Of a DNA stretch of 64,000 bases, positions 62,108-64,000 are shown in pieces (the stretch's first letter is position 1; each line of letters opens with the position of its first letter). The stretch comes from CAYLHF01 sp964383365. GTDB lineage: Bacteria > Bacteroidota > Rhodothermia > Rhodothermales > UBA10348. The DNA lies in the NCBI GenBank assembly GCA_964383365.1, contig CAYLHF010000018.1, forward strand, positions 3,649 to 67,648, in the 5' to 3' direction. The notes under the pieces are model-generated. The model was not told the DNA's origin, searched no databases, and was given only the letters and a program-made list of their open reading frames with translations. Made by a program: the position numbers and the translations under genes.

Positions 62108-63415
62108 ATGGCCTGGTACAAGCAACTCCACTGGCAAATAATCATCGGCCTGGTTCTCGGACTGATCTACGGAATTGTGGCAGCTGCCAGTGGGTGGGGG
62201 GCATTTACGAAAGAATTCGTCTCGCCATTCGGGACGATATTCCTGAATTTGCTCAAGTTGATCGCGGTGCCTCTGGTGCTGGCATCGTTGATTACCGGTG
62301 TTGCATCATTGTCAGACCTGAAAAAGCTTTCACGAATCGGTGGCAAGACGATCGGAATCTACCTGGGGACGACGGTAGTAGCGCTCATCATCGGACTGGT
62401 TCTGGTCAATCTCCTGCAGCCGGGGAACTCTCTTCCGGAAGATATGAGGATCGAACTGCAGCAGACGTACGAGGGGCAGGCCTCGACCCGTACGGAGGCT
62501 GCCGAAGCTGCGAAAGAACGGGGCGTTCTGCAACCGATCGTGGATATGGTGCCGGCCAATATTTTCGACGCGACCACGAACAACCGCAATATGTTGCAGG
62601 TGGTATTCTTTGCCATTTTTGCCGGTATCGCTCTCCTCATGATACCGAGAGACAAGGCCACTCCGCTCCTGAAGTTTTTCGAATCCATTAATGACATGGT
62701 CATCAAAATGGTCGAGATCATCATGATCGCCGCGCCGGTCGGCGTTTTTGCTCTTCTTGCCGATGTCATCACATCGATAGCGAAAGACAATCTGTCGCAG
62801 ATTGTGGACTTGCTCTCGGCACTGGGCTTTTACAGTATCGTTGTCCTGTTGGGACTCATACTGCATATGATAATTACGTACACCAGTCTGGTTCATTTCA
62901 TGACACCGGTGAGTCTCAAAGATTTTTTCAAGGCGCTTATTCCGGTGCAACTCGTGGCCTTTTCTACGTCGTCGAGTGGCGCCACGTTGCCGGTGACGAT
63001 GGAGGTAGCCGAGCGTGATCTGGGAGTTTCCGAAGAAGTGTCTTCGTTTGTACTTCCGTTGGGAGCTACGATAAATATGGATGGAACGGCGCTGTATCAG
63101 GCAGTCGCAGCTGTCTTCATTGCCCAGACGCTGGGAATGGGCCTGGATCTGGGCGCTCAGATAACCATCGTATTTACTGCGCTACTCGCATCGATCGGCA
63201 CGGCGGCTGTACCCGGCGCGGGCATCATTATGCTGATCATCATTCTCGAATCGGTCGGCGTCCCGAGCGCCGGAATAGCGCTAATTCTGGGTGTCGACCG
63301 GATTCTCGATATGTGTCGCACGGTCACCAACGTGACTGGAGATGCTACGGTGGCGACGATTGTCGCGGCGAGCGAAGGGCAACTGACGCCTGCTTTCGTC
63401 CCGTCCGGTGCATAA
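62108..63415 (+). CDS. Dicarboxylate/amino-acid:cation symporter (DAACS family)
   Basis: 435 residues, eight helices plus two re-entrant loops. The hairpin motif STSSSGATLPVTMEVAERDLGVS and the TM7 motif PLGATINMDGTALYQAVAAVFIAQ (NMDGT) are complete, and the last helix has LILGVDRILDMCRTVTNVTGD. Imports glutamate, aspartate or C4-dicarboxylates with Na+ or H+. No ribosome site precedes the ATG: the upstream bases are C-rich (CCCCCCCTCTGAA), and the CCCCTCTG there can pair with CAGAGGGG at 62037-62044. Last coding gene of the window. Confidence 0.94.
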   Translation: MAWYKQLHWQIIIGLVLGLIYGIVAAASGWGAFTKEFVSPFGTIFLNLLKLIAVPLVLASLITGVASLSDLKKLSRIGGKTIGIYLGTTVVALIIGLVLVNLLQPGNSLPEDMRIELQQTYEGQASTRTEAAEAAKERGVLQPIVDMVPANIFDATTNNRNMLQVVFFAIFAGIALLMIPRDKATPLLKFFESINDMVIKMVEIIMIAAPVGVFALLADVITSIAKDNLSQIVDLLSALGFYSIVVLLGLILHMIITYTSLVHFMTPVSLKDFFKALIPVQLVAFSTSSSGATLPVTMEVAERDLGVSEEVSSFVLPLGATINMDGTALYQAVAAVFIAQTLGMGLDLGAQITIVFTALLASIGTAAVPGAGIIMLIIILESVGVPSAGIALILGVDRILDMCRTVTNVTGDATVATIVAASEGQLTPAFVPSGA

Positions 63416-63425
63416 ATCCAAGATT

Positions 63426-63442
63426 GAGACACGTTTTGTCTC
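63426..63442 (+). promoter_or_regulatory. Inverted repeat of the TGTCTC box just after the symporter
   Basis: GAGACA (63426-63431), a CGTTT loop, TGTCTC (63437-63442). No T-run, so a poor terminator. The same box is repeated 400 bases further on. Confidence 0.4.
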
Positions 63443-63724
63443 TGAATATCATTGCGATACAAAGATAAACGTCTCATACAGGCCAGAAACAACGATTAGT
63501 TCGTCTGATCAGAGTTTGGCATCATCTTCGATAAGAGTCGATACAGTTCATTGCTGTATTGATCCCCTGGCTTGAGTTTGTTTGATGTGATCCCTCCCGG
63601 AACCCCTCACCGGATCGGGTCAATCAGAAGAGTACGGAGTCCCTCCGGATACCTCCCGCCCCTCAGATGCGAGAATTCAGCGTGACCGCGCTGGATTACG
63701 CGTCGGGATGTATCCGAATACTAC

Positions 63725-63755
63725 GCGGGTTTCCTCTCCCTCAGAGGAAACCCGC
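63725..63755. repeat. Perfect 13-base inverted repeat
   Basis: GCGGGTTTCCTCT at 63725-63737 and AGAGGAAACCCGC at 63743-63755, with a 5-base loop. The stem is perfect but no T-run is on either side. The hairpin is stable enough to form in RNA or single-stranded DNA. It sits in a 519-base non-coding region (63416-63934). Confidence 0.8.
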
Positions 63756-63818
63756 AACTCCCTTCCTGGGCCGGGTTCGCTTTCCCTTCGGAAAATCTCC
63801 TCATTTTCCAGAGCGGTG

Positions 63819-63877
63819 TGTCTCATGCTGTCTCAGGATGTCTCACAATATCACATTGTGTCTCACCCTCTGAGACA
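63819..63877. promoter_or_regulatory. Helically phased array of TGTCTCA boxes
   Basis: TGTCTCA occurs at 63819, 63829, 63839 and 63859, exactly in 10-base steps, with a degenerate copy (TATCACA) at 63849 filling the missing step, and an inverted copy TGAGACA at 63871. One copy per helical turn would put a bound protein on one face of the DNA. It lies between the symporter gene and the tRNA gene with no coding sequence nearby. Confidence 0.6.
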
Positions 63878-63893
63878 GTGAACGACACCCATG

Positions 63894-63926
63894 AAAAGCC
63901 CCACCACGATGTACTCGTGGCGGGGC
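63894..63926 (-). terminator. Intrinsic terminator of the tRNA-Arg gene
   Basis: A 12-base stem with one A-C mismatch: GCCCCACCACGA (63898-63909) and TCGTGGCGGGGC (63915-63926), with loop TGTAC. On the minus strand it is followed by TTTT (63894-63897). It sits 8 bases beyond the tRNA 3' end. Confidence 0.85.
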
Positions 63927-63934
63927 CTTGATTG

Positions 63935-64000
63935 TACGCTTGGAGGGATTCGAACCCCCGGCCTCTGGAACCGGAATCCAGCGCTCTATCCAACTGAGCT
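63935..64000 (-). tRNA. tRNA-Arg (anticodon CCG), 5' end cut by window edge
   Basis: On the minus strand the sequence reads as D-arm AGCTCAGTTGGATAGAGC, anticodon arm CTGGA-TTCCGGT-TCCAG (anticodon CCG, reading CGG), variable loop, T-arm GGGGG-TTCGAAT-CCCTC, acceptor strand CAAGCGT and discriminator A. The CCA end is not encoded. About ten bases of the 5' acceptor lie beyond base 64000. Confidence 0.93.

Noticed and set aside
63667..63873. 68-codon open frame near the right edge
   Set aside because: Runs through the hairpin and the TGTCTCA array, has no family character and no ribosome site; non-coding structure explains the region better.
63900..64000. Attachment site or genomic island boundary at the tRNA-Arg
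   Set aside because: No integrase and no second copy of the tRNA 3' end are seen inside the window; only the position is suggestive.
1..64000. CRISPR array, transposase or prophage
   Set aside because: No regularly spaced 25-40 base repeats, no transposase or integrase motifs and no terminal inverted repeats were seen.

Overview
The window looks like a bacterial chromosome scaffold from the Rhodothermota (Rhodothermales or close relatives within the Bacteroidota/FCB group), probably a genome assembled from short reads. Four things point there. NhaD and pterin-4a-carbinolamine dehydratase genes sit inside the complex I operon, an arrangement described for Rhodothermus marinus. There is a type IX secretion pair (PorU, PorV) with C-terminal sorting-like domains on surface proteins. 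A DUF4293 gene is present. ExbB is followed by two ExbD genes. Nearly all genes are ordinary chromosomal ones; I see no phage, insertion sequence, transposon or CRISPR array.

Layout. 1-11584 (minus): nuoJ-nuoK-nuoL-nuoM-nhaD-PCD-nuoN, then Mn-type superoxide dismutase, an Sfp-type phosphopantetheinyl transferase, a small secreted protein and the start of icmF (runs off the left edge). 11802-18573: a MATE exporter coupled to a galactokinase-like kinase, a convergent sodium/solute symporter, and a fused pabB-pabC gene interrupted by a 100-N scaffold gap that appears to be artificial. 18583-27836: an SDR, acetyl-CoA synthetase, ATP-type PEP carboxykinase, an N-acetylglucosamine-kinase-like protein, a penicillin-acylase-like protein and a PolX-like protein, the last two with altered catalytic motifs. 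28163-33935: an S41 protease, the ExbB/ExbD motor operon with a clear sigma70-type promoter and terminator, NAD-type isocitrate dehydrogenase and DUF4293. 33868-38050 (minus): alpha/beta hydrolase, membrane-anchored MurF-like ligase, RNase HII and a GT2 glycosyltransferase, all with overlapping ends. 38236-44920: rho, radC (no normal start codon), glyS, nadA, an outer-membrane barrel and a Lon N-domain protein.

45000-63415 (plus) is the most distinctive part. A two-PAS membrane sensor without a kinase is followed by a 90-residue protein that is only a histidine-kinase dimerisation domain. Next come PorU, PorV, a large M6-peptidase-like surface protein that has lost its zinc motif, a gluzincin/beta-propeller/outer-membrane-barrel fusion, a TlpA-like thioredoxin, DUF5683 and DUF92 proteins and a dicarboxylate/glutamate symporter. 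The last 0.5 kb is non-coding, with a helically phased series of TGTCTCA boxes, a perfect 13-bp hairpin and a tRNA-Arg(CCG) cut by the right edge.

Together the genes cover respiratory energy conservation and Na+/H+ exchange, acetate and C4 metabolism (acs, pckA, idh, icmF), envelope energisation (ExbB/D) and building of the outer surface (T9SS). All functional calls are from reading motifs by eye; no database search was run.
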